A DNA stretch of 64,000 bases from Cladocopium goreaui (GCA_947184155.2 CAMXCT020003398.1:1-64000), one strand, 5' to 3'. Shown: positions 52,058-62,940, numbered from the stretch's first letter. Translations and numbers: made by a program. Notes: generated by a model not told the origin, from the letters alone.

Positions 52058-52330
52058 TGAAATATTACGGCCCCAGAGCCCCCCGCATGTATAGCATGTA
52101 TATAGCTATGATAGTTCATCCATGTGGCATCTGAAGTAGCTATTAAAGACCAACCGCAGAAGCAGTTGTACTGTTACTGAACACCATGAATATCCCCAGG
52201 GTTTAGAAGCGTTGACCTGTCGGGGTTGTAGTCATAGTGTAATTTAGGAATTCTTCCCCCTCCAGCCGGGTCGGGTGAAGATAGTAGCCTTTGTGACGTT
52301 TGGCTCAAGTCGCACCTGCAAAAGGGGCGG
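52058..52330 (+). repeat. LTR-like sequence related to element 1
   Basis: Shares with 6,590-6,860 the start TGAAATAT-AC, GAGCCCC-CATGTATAGCAT, TAGAAGCGTT, GTAGTCA and GGCTCAAGT...CAAAAGG/GAAAAGG. Confidence 0.6.
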
Positions 52331-52496
52331 CAGTCTGATTTTTGATACTGAGGAGTTCAATTTGTGGTTTCCCCTGTTGGTCCCCTCTTCTCTCTGGTTA
52401 TCAGCCGCAATTGTTCTTTGGTTTTTGCTGGGAAAGTCTTGCGAACTCCTCAACAGGTAACTTAGGCCCTTCGCTTTAACCGCTGATCTTGTCTCT

Positions 52497-54763
52497 GTGT
52501 TTGACTTCGTATGGCCCCAGAGGGTCTGCAGGAAGGAGCTGCTTCTAGCGCTCCGGAACCAACTGGCGAAGGGAGTCCGGAGACAGGGAAGCTGCGGCCG
52601 AAGGCGCGGATCGACCGTCGAAGGCGGTACCGGGGTCACTTGGGCAGACATCTCTGAAGAAGCGCCTGAGCTGTCTGGTGAAGGGGCTGCACGTGAGGAT
52701 CTTCTGGACTTAGGTGTCCAACAACTCTTGAAGAATCTGCTGCGGGAGAAGCTGCCTTTGGAGCCTCAGCGGACGTTCCTGAAGACGATCAAAGGTTCAA
52801 CGCACTGTCGACCTTGTCAAAGTGGAAGAGCCGGAGACACATGTGACGGTCGACGACATCTTTCGAGAACTTTCGTCAGGCCCTGCAGCCGAAATTCAGG
52901 AGACTCCAGGTGGGGAAGCTTCTTTAGAGGGACCCAATTTAGCCGAAACAGTTTATCCCGAAGTAGAAGCTCCTGAGGCCGATCCTAACCTGTAACCTAC
53001 TTGAATCCAAGGAGGAACAAGCCGCTTGGGCCGATCCAGCTGAGATTGCAGAGGAAGAGGCACCTGCTACTTCAAGCCGTATCGTCACTGACACTGAGAT
53101 CGCTGAGGTAGTTCGTGCAATCCCATTTTTGTGCAACACTTAGCCGTCGATCCGGACGAGCCAAGTCCTCCGGCGACATCTCCGATTGCCACCGCTGCGC
53201 CTTCACAGCGACCTTGCATTAGGACTAGAGGGGCTAAGGGTGGTAAGGGTGGTAAGGCCAAGCAGACCAGTAGGTCAATCAAACGCTGGCAGAAGGATTT
53301 CGATTTCTTCGCAGATTGGTTGTGCCGAGAATCGGGCGAATTTTGGACACATTACCGACAATACGAAGATAGTAACTCCGAATCTATCTGGACCCTTACA
53401 ATTTTTCGTGTACTCCTGAGAAATTGTTTTTCCGACTCGTTCAAATTGCCAACGTTTTTCCACCCTGCGCCAATTGGTCATACCAGAGCGGGTATCGGAA
53501 ACACGAAGGCATTGCTGCTGCTAGACGGATCCAACAAAACACTGCTCTTCCTGATCGTGATCAACCTACAGGCTTTTGCGGTGTTTCAGACCACCTAGGA
53601 CAACTTGGGACCCCTATGATATTTATAGAGGCCCACAGCAGCATCAACCTAACTAAGGGATCAGTTTTCCAGCAGGCCACAGACCCGTCGACTGCAAGGG
53701 AGAGCCAGCTAGGCAGGGACCCAGACGATTCATCATCCCCAGATCCAGATGACACCATTGACACTACTCTTAAAGAGAAAGCGAAATCTGAGGCCAAAGG
53801 CCTTAAGAAACCTGACCACCTGCCTCCCCGCTATTGGCAATTCCACCACCACCTGCACATTCCTCACCAACCCGTGCGGAATTAGATAGGCAAGCTCGTG
53901 GCGAATCCAATTGCGAATAGATTCAGAGCGGAAGAGGCTGCTGACAAACCTGCGCCTCAAGCTACACCTTGCACCTCCAAGTAGATCTCGGTCCAGAGTT
54001 TTGCAAGAGTCATCACCCCGTGCTGACGGAACCTTTGCAGATCCTGACCCGGATTTATTAAGACGTGCGCGTGGTGGAACATTAAGAATTTTCCTCCCAA
54101 CTTAGAATCCCGACCAGTAGTCCTTAGACCCGCTGACCCTAATTACCTTATCCTTGTTGTGAATCAGGAAGGAATTTGGGCGGGGGTTGCAGGCCCACCA
54201 GAAGCTGATCCGAGCACAAGGAGACCTCGTGCTCTGCCAGCTGTAGTGCCGGGCGAAGCAGCACCCGCTGCGCCACAAATTGCCTGACTCCATTTGGCGT
54301 AATCCGAATTTTGCAGGGCAGAACACTACATGAGTTAGCTCAGGACGTATTGTTGTTCTTCCAATCTCAGAGCCAGCAGGTCGGATCACAACACATAGGC
54401 CTCGTGCAGACAGTGCTCCACCAGGCAGCCGCCAGGTTGTGCTGTCACCTCGACCGCCTGCGACAAAACGCAAAACCTTTGCGTCCGCAACAACTGTTGG
54501 ATCTTCTAGGAAGGCATCCTATACCAACAGACGCCGTACAATCCCCATCACTCCACCTACAGATCCTAACCTTGCTTTTCCGGTCAACAACTCCAGCGGA
54601 AGTTGAGGACAAACCAGAAGCCACTAGCACTCCTCTCCCAGAGGAACTTGTTGCTCCCGCAGAGGAATTAGATCTCGAAGCAGAAGCCGAAGATTCTGAG
54701 CCCGAAGCTCCTGCAGAGGCCGAGGAAGAAGAGGCAGAGGTTGAGATTGAAGTGGAGGAATAG
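52497..54763 (+). pseudogene. Broken internal coding of the decayed element
   Basis: Open pieces in all frames: GVTWADISEEAPELSGEGAA REDLLDLGVQQLL (52,620s), DFFADWLCRESGEFWTHYRQ (53,290s), IDTTLKEKAKSEAKGLKKPD (53,760s), GRTLHELAQDVLLFFQSQSQ (54,315) and an acidic end EEEEAEVEIEVEE (54,725-54,763). They read as fragments of a gag-like or linker protein. No catalytic motif is present. It is too broken to model. Confidence 0.4.
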
Positions 54764-54990
54764 GCTGCTACAGCGGCGCGATCTGGAGCACCAACTGTAC
54801 ATCGGCTAGTTCCCCAACCCATACTACATCTGCTAGAGGCAGTGTTGCAAGGTTTTTGAGCCCCGCCGTGAGCACGACAGGTGACCGAGCCAGGTCGAGA
54901 GGCAGATGCACCGCAGTTGCCGAACCTGCGACTCCCGTCGCCAGAACCATAGCTTCAGAATAAGTCACTGGGCACATACTGGGGTTGAAG

Positions 54991-55705
54991 TATTAGGGTC
55001 CTCTGCGCCTATTGTCGTCTTCATAAGAGAATATAAGATCCATCATTGGTTTTATGTAATTCCATTATTGTGATTGCAATGACACAGTGAAGAGAAGTTT
55101 CAGCAACAATATACATCTCATCATATATAGTTTTCCTTTCATGGCTAACTATATAAGGGCAAAACCTGTTATCTTCAGACAACACACTTTTAGTGCGATA
55201 TGCGCCAAAAAAACCAAGACCAAGACTAGCAGCTTGGAAATTCAAATTTGAGTGTCCACATTGGGAACTGTGTTGAACACGTCTGTTCAAAGTTTAAGTT
55301 TCCTTGGTCTCTCATTTTGTTTGCAAGAGAACATGTTCCAAAGTAAGTCACGCAGACTTCCCCCAAGGAGGTTACTAAAGAAGCCTCCTCAGGCTCAAGA
55401 CCGTGCCAAGGAGAGCGCCATATAAGGGCCTCCTGAGTAGTCACTCAGCTGCGCGCCAATATTTTGCGCGCAAATCAGGGACAAGCTTGGAGGAGCCCAC
55501 GCCAGGACATCCGTCATCCAATCCAATCTCAGCAACCCATGGCCGTGGATGCCGGTGTCGATTCGCAGGAAAAAAATGTTGGCTTTTACCTCCAATATTT
55601 TTCTCATTTTTGAAGCGCCAGTCTCCTATTGTTTTTTTTTAATGTGGCAAGCAAGGAGGCTTGAGTTTTGTACTTGCAGAATATGTTTCATTTCAATTGC
55701 AGCCC
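54991..55705. other. Unassigned stretch
   Basis: No supported gene. It ends in a T-tract (about 55,627) and the acceptor TTGCAG before the next exon. Confidence 0.4.
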
Positions 55706-55864
55706 TCGGTGTTCAATGGTAGGAGGTCTCAGGGCGCACCGGCCGACGGACCCAACACCATGATGGGTAGCCATGCAGGGCCAGTGGCATCAGCGAGGCC
55801 GGTGCTTTCACCTCTCAGCAAGTTCAAGAGCGACTCCTTCGCAAGATGTCCGCAAATTGGCTGA
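55706..55864 (+). CDS. Exon, proline/serine-rich
   Basis: After CAATTGCAG the frame reads SVFNGRRSQGAPADGPNTMM GSHAGPVASARPVLSPLSKF. Likely a disordered N-terminal part of the gene below. Ends before TGA at 55,862. Confidence 0.4.
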   Translation, partial: SVFNGRRSQGAPADGPNTMMGSHAGPVASARPVLSPLSKFKSDSFARCPQIG

Positions 55865-55969
55865 TCGACAAATATGACTACCTGATGCTGAAGTGAGCGC
55901 CTTGGCAAGAGATTCAAATTCAGTTTGATACTTGTTTTCTCTTTTTACACATATATACCGTCCAGATTG

Positions 55970-56125
55970 CAGAGTTGCTTGATTCTGATTGTCGCCCTGA
56001 CTAAGACGTCGGAGCTGGCTCACAAATTGGCGAAGAAACTCCGGAAGGAGCTCGCACGTCGAGGCGCCTACTTCACAGAGACGGACTCTGAAGAAGACGT
56101 GATTTTCCAAAATATTTGGAAAGCA
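55970..56125 (+). CDS. Exon, basic/acidic helix
   Basis: Reads ALTKTSELAHKLAKKLRKEL ARRGAYFTETDSEEDVIFQ. A basic amphipathic helix then acidic residues. Boundaries uncertain. Confidence 0.4.
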
Positions 56126-56412
56126 AACCTTGAGACAACATCAAGGAATCTTTGGCTGAGCGCCATTCGTGTTTCAACGGTCAACACGCGCGCATTGGGG
56201 GTCATAGCGCGCGTGTTCAAAAGGATTTAAAGATGCGGGCATATTTTTTTCCTAGTAGAGCCGAGCCGAACCCAAGTGGGGGTGGCGACTTTCTGCTAGG
56301 GCTGTGTTTTGCTTCATGTCGCTCCGGCTTGCAAGACTTCTTTTTTGGGGGGGCTCAATTTCAGCGCGGTAGAGATCCGTGACTCCGACCAAAGACGCCA
56401 GATTTTTCAGTA

Positions 56413-57200
56413 GAAGGTTTTGATGATGAAGCCCATGTGACAGCGTGTTCTTTCGGCGAAGGTCAATGCGCTCGCTGCAAGTGGGCCAAGTATAAGGACA
56501 AATGGCAGGAAGACTTGCCATGGCTGGATGCCCGAATGGATATGGAGACCACATCTTCGAGAATAGGTTGCCGGCTTTGCAAAGATGCCCAGCAAGTTAG
56601 TCCAGAAGTCGTGTCCAAGTTCCCAGTGTCCAGGCATCATTCTGCCAGGTATCAAGTCCAAAGTGGAGAGATTCGTTTGACCCGCTTGTGAAAGCATGCA
56701 GACTCCGCGCAGCTAAAAGCATGGTTGGTGGAAAGGCTCCAGCAATGGATGATGTTGGGGGCTTTGCGCCCCTCAGTGCTGAGTGGAAATCAGTCTTGCA
56801 GGACTCAAAGCCTGGCTGCTGCGTTGCTGATGTGGCAGATGTCGGGAACAGAAAGAAAGTTGCGATGATGCGATGGTGCTTGGCAGAATGCCACCGGCAA
56901 GTGCAAAGGCAGAGGGCCAGAGAGGCCTTGTGCATTAGCCTTGCGCAAGACCAGCGTGGAAGGCGGTTCCTCGTCAGATTCAGGAACCCCGATTTGGAAG
57001 TTTGCGAGGGCACCTTGCAACTGATCAAAGCCAGTTCTTCACCGGACAATCCTGGAGCTCAAGGCATCAGGGAAATGACATTGAAGGCCTTGCAAAGTTT
57101 CTGCACTCCTTCTGCCCCTCCGAACTACCCTGGTTTGAGGAAGGATGTCAAGGAGGTAGTGAGAGAATGCGATTTCTCCATGCTGGAGGCAATGACATGA
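56413..57200 (+). pseudogene. Zinc-finger and helical region of a degenerate gene
   Basis: After TTTTTCAG: EGFDDEAHVTACSFGEGQCA RCKWAKYKDKWQEDLPWLD and GCRLCKDAQQ (cysteine pairs C-x2-C and C-x2-C, about 56,460-56,590), then, after two frame changes near 56,620-56,715, APAMDDVGGFAPLSAEWKSV LQ, KKVAMMRWCLAECHRQVQRQ, REALCISLAQDQRGRRFLVR FRN. A BED-type or other zinc finger followed by helices recalls hAT-type transposase-derived genes. From memory, this gene type is frequent in dinoflagellates. The frame changes suggest decay or unrecognised introns. Confidence 0.5.
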
Positions 57201-57550
57201 TGAACAAGGTCGAATGTATGGCAGCGGACGCTGCAGCTGATGAACAGAGGGCCATGAGGGACCTCGCAGGAATCAGCGGGCCTGACATCATGCAACTTCA
57301 GGATGTCATGGGTCAAGCGTTCAAAAATTCGAAGGTGTTGGGCAAAGATAGAGCTCACCCAGCGCAAAGGATGCTGAGCCGACCATTGGCTGCTGACCCA
57401 CAACTCAAGGAGATTGCGGACGAGTTTGTAGAAAAACCGCAGTCGGTGGCTCGCCTGGTGGCCAACAGCCACAACATCAAAGATCTCTACTCTGACTTTA
57501 GAAAAAATCAGATGAGAAGGTGGTCATCAGCCAGAGCATCCGAGATCTAG
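57190..57550 (+). pseudogene. Middle domain of the same degenerate gene
   Basis: The frame changes by one base near 57,195. It reads KVECMAADAAADEQRAMRDL, KNSKVLGKDRAHPAQRMLSR PLAADPQLKEIADEFVEKP and SVARLVANSHNIKDLYSDFR. DAAADEQ and KDRAH...RPLAADP look like conserved blocks. A second shift follows at about 57,545. Confidence 0.5.
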
Positions 57551-57559
57551 CATGGGCGC

Positions 57560-58091
57560 CGCAGAGATGATATTCCTCAGAAAGTAAGGTGCTAGCACGC
57601 CTGGTCCTGACCTGGGATTCCATTTTGGCCCGAACTTCCACTGAAGGAGCTGCGTGCTTAGCATCTTTGCAGTTCCTCAGCGCTGAGAAGGCCTTACTCC
57701 TGGGCATGCTTGCCGACGCAGCCTTGGAATTGCACAGGTTCGCGCGAGCCTTTGATTCAGAGAGATTTGTGATGGGTCGGAGTTGCCTTATGAGTTGGAG
57801 CGCTACCGCAGTGTCATCCGCAAACTTTTTGTGGAAGGCGCCTGCGTCCATGTTGGCCTCGCCAAGGTCATGTTGCAGCACCTTGCAGAGCCACGGTTGC
57901 TGATGTCTTGCAGGGTCCGAGTGAAGTTGGGAGGAGCAAAGGCTGTCTCAGAGGATGTTATCCGCAACTGCCTCAAACGCATGTCTGCATATGTGGTCGT
58001 TTCTGAGTCAGTGCTTGAAAGTGAATTTCCTCAATTTCAACTGGTGTCCTCTTTGCGAGTTTTTTCGCTCTCTCGGATGCCTCCAGGTTGA
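57560..58091 (+). pseudogene. C-terminal domain of the same degenerate gene, part 1
   Basis: SKVLARLVLTWDSILARTST EGAACLASLQFLSAEKALLL GMLADAALELHRFARAFDSE, then after a shift ELERYRSVIRKLFVEGACVH VGLAKVMLQHL and VSESVLESEFPQFQLVSSLR VFSLS. The family, if hAT-like, would place its dimerisation region here. No DDE residues can be assigned with confidence. Confidence 0.45.
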
Positions 58092-58639
58092 GAAAGCAGC
58101 TGGAGAATGGAGAGCGCGCCAACTGCCTGCAAAAATTTGCTGACGCCATTGGTGTCAATGGTGCAGCATTGAAATACGAGTTTGAGCATTTTCTTCCGAT
58201 TGCTTCCAAGTTTGCCCACGTGGAAGGCCTGGAAAATTTCCACGCGTGGCGCAAAGCAATCCGGTGCACTCAGAAGAATCGCATGGCACACTCTGCAGAG
58301 GCCTTGATTCCTGCATTGGCACGACTGGGGTGCTGGAGCTGTAGCTCTTCAGGCTGTGAGCTGGGCTTCAGTGTAGCTCAGAACGTGAAGCAGCTGGGCC
58401 AATCCCAAGATGAGAACATCAACTCCAAGGAGGTGCTCCTGATACTACAACAGGACATAATGACTTCTTCCTTCTCCGAAGCAGAGGAGCAGAAATTGAT
58501 CTCTGCAGCTTCCAAGCTCTGGTCTCAGCATTGCAGCCGTGTGCGCACAAGTGGTTCTTCGAAGCGAGTGCAACGTTGGGATAAAAACATCCCCAGGACC
58601 GATTCATTTTTGTTTTTCTCAGTTTCCGACATTTGTTGA
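58088..58639 (+). CDS. C-terminal domain of the same degenerate gene, part 2
   Basis: RKQLENGERANCLQKFADAI GVNGAALKYEFEHFLPIASK FAHVEGLENFHAWRKAIRCT QK, then HSAEALIPALARLGCWSCSS SGCELGFSVAQNVKQ. The stretch A-L-x-R-L-G...S...E..FS is where hAT transposases have their C-terminal dimer motif. Identification is tentative. Confidence 0.45.
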   Translation: MRKQLENGERANCLQKFADAIGVNGAALKYEFEHFLPIASKFAHVEGLENFHAWRKAIRCTQKNRMAHSAEALIPALARLGCWSCSSSGCELGFSVAQNVKQLGQSQDENINSKEVLLILQQDIMTSSFSEAEEQKLISAASKLWSQHCSRVRTSGSSKRVQRWDKNIPRTDSFLFFSVSDIC

Positions 58640-58654
58640 TTCCTGTTTTGCAGG

Positions 58655-58996
58655 AAGAAGCTCAAAGATGGCGAAGCTGGTTTTCTTCAGGGCTGCGCTA
58701 TGGTCAATGATGAGTTTGCAAACCCAGACAGTGCAGCCAGCTCGGTCCTTCCAAAAAGAGTCACATCCGCAGAACAGATTGCTCAAGTATTTGGTGAAAA
58801 GCAAATGGCTGAGATCGCATTTTGCGATGAGGAGAGACGCAAGGCCGTCATTGAAGAGCCGCTGCTTGTCGTGATGCCTGCATCTGACATCACAGATGAA
58901 ATGAGGACTTTGGCTGAGACTTACGCTGACAAACTTGCTAAGACCCAACGCGAGCGGAACAATGAGTACAAGCTTGTGCAAAGCAAAGCCACATAG
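58655..58996 (+). CDS. Exon, acidic helical
   Basis: After TTTTGCAG: KLKDGEAGFLQGCAMVNDEF ANPDSAASSVLPKRVTSAEQ and so on to TAG at 58,994. Charged helix near the end (RTLAETYADKLAKTQRERNN). Likely continues the gene above. Confidence 0.45.
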   Translation, partial: KKLKDGEAGFLQGCAMVNDEFANPDSAASSVLPKRVTSAEQIAQVFGEKQMAEIAFCDEERRKAVIEEPLLVVMPASDITDEMRTLAETYADKLAKTQRERNNEYKLVQSKAT

Positions 58997-59014
58997 AAGG
59001 AAGCCCGTCGACCT

Positions 59015-59560
59015 ATGACCCCGAATCTTTGCTTTAGGTCCCCTCCTAACCAGTTTGCCCAGGCTGCTTGGGTGGACAACTTGCCGGTCTATGTCCATGA
59101 TGTCCCCGCTGTGCACTTGCCGCCTGAAGTTGTCGTGGCACGTCACATACATGCAGGCAGAATTTTCGCCTGCAAAGATCCCACAGACGTGACTCCCCCT
59201 GTCCTTCTTTTTGCTGGTTTGGTCGGAGGTGTGCTTGGCAACAAGCTGTTTGTGGAAACGAAAGGAGCCCATGGTATCACAGTAGCGTACAAGCCTGCAA
59301 TCAAGACCAAGCGGCTCTTGTTTCTGACACCTGCGTTTGTCCAGGCGCACAGGGCTGAATGTCTGCAATTGACCGAGGTCTTGCAGTTGGTGGATTGTAA
59401 GTGGCAACTTTTGAACCGAGAAGGCTTGAATGACGCAATTCCAAAATTGAATGCTGCCAAAGCTCGACAGTTGCTTGTTGTCCGCAATGATCCCACAGAC
59501 GAAAGCTTCCCACAAGTGAGGCTTCAGTTCACCGGATTGGAAGAGGCTGTCGCCCACTGA
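59015..59560 (+). CDS. Exon, 180-residue domain of unknown function
   Basis: Unbroken frame to TGA at 59,558: FAQAAWVDNLPVYVHDVPAV HLPPEVVVARHIHAGRIFAC and GVLGNKLFVETKGAHGITVA, KTKRLLFLTPAFVQAHRAEC. Alternating strands and helices suggest a folded alpha/beta domain. No motif is recognised. The long minus-strand frame across 58,619-59,701 is a shadow. Confidence 0.5.
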   Translation: MTPNLCFRSPPNQFAQAAWVDNLPVYVHDVPAVHLPPEVVVARHIHAGRIFACKDPTDVTPPVLLFAGLVGGVLGNKLFVETKGAHGITVAYKPAIKTKRLLFLTPAFVQAHRAECLQLTEVLQLVDCKWQLLNREGLNDAIPKLNAAKARQLLVVRNDPTDESFPQVRLQFTGLEEAVAH

Positions 59561-59896
59561 GCGTTCTGTGCTGAGGACAAGTCTCGTTGCAGGACTGGAA
59601 TAGCCGGGTCCTACTGAGAAGCCGTGCGCACGGATGCAAAAACTTCGAGGTCTGCCAGCTGCAACTAGCCTGCTGTCTAGAAAGTAAGACCGGCCGTGCA
59701 CTAAATTTCACAAACAAGAATGGTTTGACTAGCAGGTGTCAAGGTGAACAAGCGTTTGAAAGAACAATGGTTTGAACAAGGGTTGTCAAGCGGAACCGTT
59801 GGCTTCAAGATGGCTCACTCACTGCAGCTTTTTTCCACAGCCGTTTCTCAGTGTTCAAAGTCTTTCCGCGCCTCCCCGCCACCGGTGTTGTGCACC

Positions 59897-60124
59897 ATGT
59901 CGCTGCGCTGTGCGTTGCTGGTGCTGCTGTGGCTTGTTGGGACAGGCGCTCCTGACAAGAAGGAGGCCGCGCCGCCTCCTCAACCTGATGTTGCCAATCC
60001 CAACTTGGCAGCGCAGCTGATGGCCCAGATTTGTGGACCTGGACCTGGACCTGAGCCAAGCAGTGGTTCTGTTCCTCCTGGCTCTGCGACGCCTGTTGTG
60101 AACGTGGTGGAGCAGCCCCCTTGA
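59897..60124 (+). CDS. Small protein with signal peptide
   Basis: ATG at 59,897 gives MSLRCALLVLLWLVGTGAPDK: a short basic start, hydrophobic core and small-residue cleavage site, then a proline-rich chain (EAAPPPQPDVANP, GPGPGPEPSSGSVPPGS) to TGA at 60,122. An in-frame ATG at 59,810 would add 29 residues and hide the signal. 75 residues; function unknown. Confidence 0.4.
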   Translation: MSLRCALLVLLWLVGTGAPDKKEAAPPPQPDVANPNLAAQLMAQICGPGPGPEPSSGSVPPGSATPVVNVVEQPP

Positions 60125-60219
60125 AGGCGCAACAATAACCACAGCAAGCCTTCCTACGATGCGTGAGATCTTCCCCGTTAGCCAGCCTTAGCAATTTATC
60201 CACCAAAGCAGGAGTAGCA

Positions 60220-60616
60220 AATTAAATTGCCGCGGCAAAGAACGAGCTACGAGCCCTGACCGCAGCGCAGGAGCCCAGTCAACTGGCGGACCCAAAACGG
60301 ATCATCCCCATCACACAAGACATGGAAGTTGAATCACTCCCTGCTGAACAGTGCCTGAAAGGCACAAGCAAGTTTGTTGCGAATACAGCGAAGGGAGGCA
60401 GGATTCACGAAATTTTGACCCAAGGGGACGACTTCCACCCCAGAGACTGGCGCACCCGCTGCGGCTGGTATTTCGGTAAGGGTCTCACCTCGTACTCCAT
60501 GTTTGATCGGGTCCCATCAGGAAAAAAGTGCAAGGCTTAGTGCAAGGTTTGCTTTCGAAACAGGGGACCCGATGCATCCGAATTCTCAACATCCGATTCA
60601 TCCTCCTCCTCATAGC
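60220..60616 (+). pseudogene. Zinc-ribbon exon with in-frame stop
   Basis: RALTAAQEPSQLADPKRIIP, ATG at 60,322, RDWRTRCGWYFGKGLTSYSM, KKCKA then TAG (60,538), then in the same frame CKVCFRNRGPDASEFSTSDS SSSS and TAG. One cysteine in RCGW plus K-C and C-x2-C after the stop form a split zinc ribbon. The single stop inside the metal site suggests a pseudogene. 60,617-60,890 has nothing recognised. Confidence 0.5.
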
Positions 60617-61038
60617 GCACGGCAGGTGGGAACACAGAGGCATGAGTCAAGGAGGTCAATGAGGGTAGAATCTGCAGTGAGTGTTGGCCACATGCCAATA
60701 GCACTGTGGATGTTTCCAACTCTTTGCGACCAACCTTGACGGCCAACTGTGTGAAATCTGCATGTGTCAGGGAGGGTGGGTGGTTTGAACGGAATGTGCC
60801 ATTGTTGAGAAATCTTAGGACTCTTCACATTTTTCACTGCGCGCTCTTTGCTATTTAGTCAACGTGTTGTTCAGTCAAAAACTAGAAATCTAATATGGGC
60901 AACGACAAGGCGTAGTGCTCAACTCATTGCTTTTGAATTTGTGCCTGTGTTTTTGTTTTGGACCAATCCCTACCAGGGCATATGCATGAGTACTGAGCAC
61001 AGTTTAAAAACGCTGGTCAAGGCTCAAGAGGGATAGTA

Positions 61039-62179
61039 ATCCCTTCCTCCTAATACTAAACCCCCCCCCCCTAATACAAAACACGGCAGGTAGTTTTTAG
61101 TATTAGGGGGGTATTTATTATTAGGGAACCAAATCGAAGTCATGTTAATTAATTAATTAAATTTCCTTATGTAACGCAATTAAAATATTGCCAAAAATGG
61201 CAGTTCGAAGCTTACCCCTAATACTAAACAAAAACCCTTAATACTAAAAACTATTTTTTCCGATCTCAAAATCAATTAAATTTCCTTATATAACGCAATT
61301 AAAATATTGCCAAAAATGGCAGTTCGAAGCTTACCCCTAATACTAAATTAAAACCCTTAATACTAAAAACTATTTTTTCCGATCTCAAAATCAATTAAAT
61401 TTCCTTTTATAACGCAATTAAAATATTGCCAAAAATGGCAGTTCGAAGCTTACCCCTAATACTAAATTAAAACCCTTAATACTAAAAACTATTTTTCCGA
61501 TCTCAAAATCAATTAAATTTCCTTATATAACGCAATTAAAATATTGCCAAAAATGGCAGTTCGAAGCTTACCCCTAATACTAAATTAAAACCCTTAATAC
61601 TAAAAACTATTTTTTCCGATCTCAAGATCAATTAAATTTCCTTATATAACGCAATTAAAATATTGCCAAAAATGGCAGTTCGAAGCTTACCCCTAATACT
61701 AAATTAAAACCCTTAATACTAAAAACTATTTTTTCCGATCCTAAAATCAATTAAATTTCCTTATATAACGCAATTAAAATATTGCCAAAAATGGCAGTTC
61801 GAAGCTTACCCCTAATACTAAATTAAAACCCTTAATACTAAAAACTATTTTTTACGATCTCAAAATCAATTAAATTTCCTTATATAACGCAATTAAAATA
61901 TTGCCAAAAATGGCAGTTAGAAGCTTACCCCTAATTGCTAGAGTAGCTAGGCAGCTTGGAGTGAGGGATTGGGACTAGGCCCCCCTAATACTAAACACCC
62001 CGGGGTGAACTAGTTTTTAGTATTAGGGGGGAGAACCCACAAATGGTAGGTTGATTTTTAAATTGTTTTTAAAAGGGGATCAATTAAAAGTCAAATTGGC
62101 CAAACTGAAATTTTCGGAAATTGGAGATGGATGCCTGTTTTTAGTATTAGGGGGACGTTTAGTATTAGGAGGAAGGGAT
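61039..62179. mobile_element. 1,141-bp TIR element carrying a 119-bp satellite
   Basis: Perfect 23-bp inverted termini starting ATCCCTTCCTCCTAATACT, with TA on both sides (61,037-38; 62,180-81). The interior is AT-rich, has no transposase and consists mostly of seven copies of a 119-bp unit. TAATACTAAA motifs in both orientations recur at termini, subtermini and in every unit. It looks like a MITE-type, non-autonomous element. Confidence 0.92.
61144..61935. repeat. 119-bp satellite, seven units, inside the TIR element
   Basis: CAGTTCGAAGCTTACCCCTA starts recur at 61,201, 61,320, 61,439, 61,557, 61,676, 61,795 and 61,914 (last as CAGTTAGAAGC). Units are nearly identical, implying recent amplification. 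Confidence 0.96.
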
Positions 62180-62634
62180 TATAGCTTGACCTAGGCGCAG
62201 CATTGACTGGCTATGGGTGCAATTGGTAATGTTTGCAGCCAGGGAAGACGCTGTATAGGACACTACTGCAACTCTTCAGCCCTCCCCCCCGGTCCCCCTC
62301 TCCCGCTTTTTTATTTAAGTCCAAGCTTACACACTGGTAAATGCCTTTTTCTGCCTATGTATTTTCACACACACACATATATGTATATAAATCTATTCCG
62401 AAACTATCTTTAAAACCAATCCTACATGAACCCTATTTGCCAAATACCGTGCAAAATGGCCAGTTCGAGCGCCAAAATGTTGCCCATAACGGCGGAAGAT
62501 TCAACGATATCACACGTTTGAAGGACAAGACAAAAGCCAAATGAATGGAAGCCAAGTTATTTTGATTTTTCTTGTTTTCCATTCCTATCCTCTGCTTTTT
62601 GTTTTTGGTTTAAGTGTTTGTTTTTCTCATCCTG

Positions 62635-62940
62635 TCTCTTCTCTTCTCTCCTCTCCTCTCCTCTCCTCTTCTCCTCTCCTCTTCTCCTCTCCTCTCCTCT
62701 TTTCCTCTCTTCTCTTCTCTTCTCTTCTCGTCTCGTCTCGTCTCTTCTCTTGTCTTCTCTTCTCTTCTCTTCTCTTCCCTTCTCGTTTTTTTCTCGTCTC
62801 CTCTCGTCTCGTCTCGTCTCCTCTTCTTTTCTCTTTTCTCCTCTCCTCTCGCCTCCTCTTCTCTTCTCTTCTCTTCTCTTCTCTTCTATTCTATTCTATT
62901 CTATTCTCTTGTCTTCTCTTCTTTTCTCTTCTCTTTTTTC
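62635..62940. repeat. TCTCC/TCTTC microsatellite
   Basis: About 300 bp of (CTCTT)n and (CTCTC)n. Serine/leucine/phenylalanine frames are artefacts. 62,279-62,634 has no supported gene. Confidence 0.96.

Larger units (their letters stand above)
52058..54990 (+). mobile_element. Decayed relative of element 1
   Basis: It starts with an LTR-like segment (TGAAATATTACGG...) related to 6,590-6,860. It continues with broken acidic/arginine-rich frames and stops near 54,986 at TTGAAGTATTAGGGTCC, which resembles the LTR start again, preceded by a G-rich TACTGGGGT. No protease, integrase or reverse transcriptase motifs are found. It could be a non-autonomous derivative or a gag-only remnant. Right end weak. 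Confidence 0.5.
60891..62278 (+). repeat. Third LTR of the element-2 family, interrupted
   Basis: 60,948-61,036 and 62,182-62,278 together match the LTRs at 33,751 and 49,003 (CTGAGCACAGTTT, GGCTCAAGAG, CTAGGCGCAGCA, GGACACTACTGC, CTCTTCA). The upstream 55 bp match the sequence before the right LTR, so this is the 3' end of a truncated element. A TIR element is inserted between the halves. Confidence 0.85.

Noticed and set aside
58619..59701. 360-residue minus-strand reading frame
   Set aside because: It lies opposite coherent plus-strand exons (58,655-58,996; 59,015-59,560), and its own sequence lacks recognisable domain character. Kept as unlikely.
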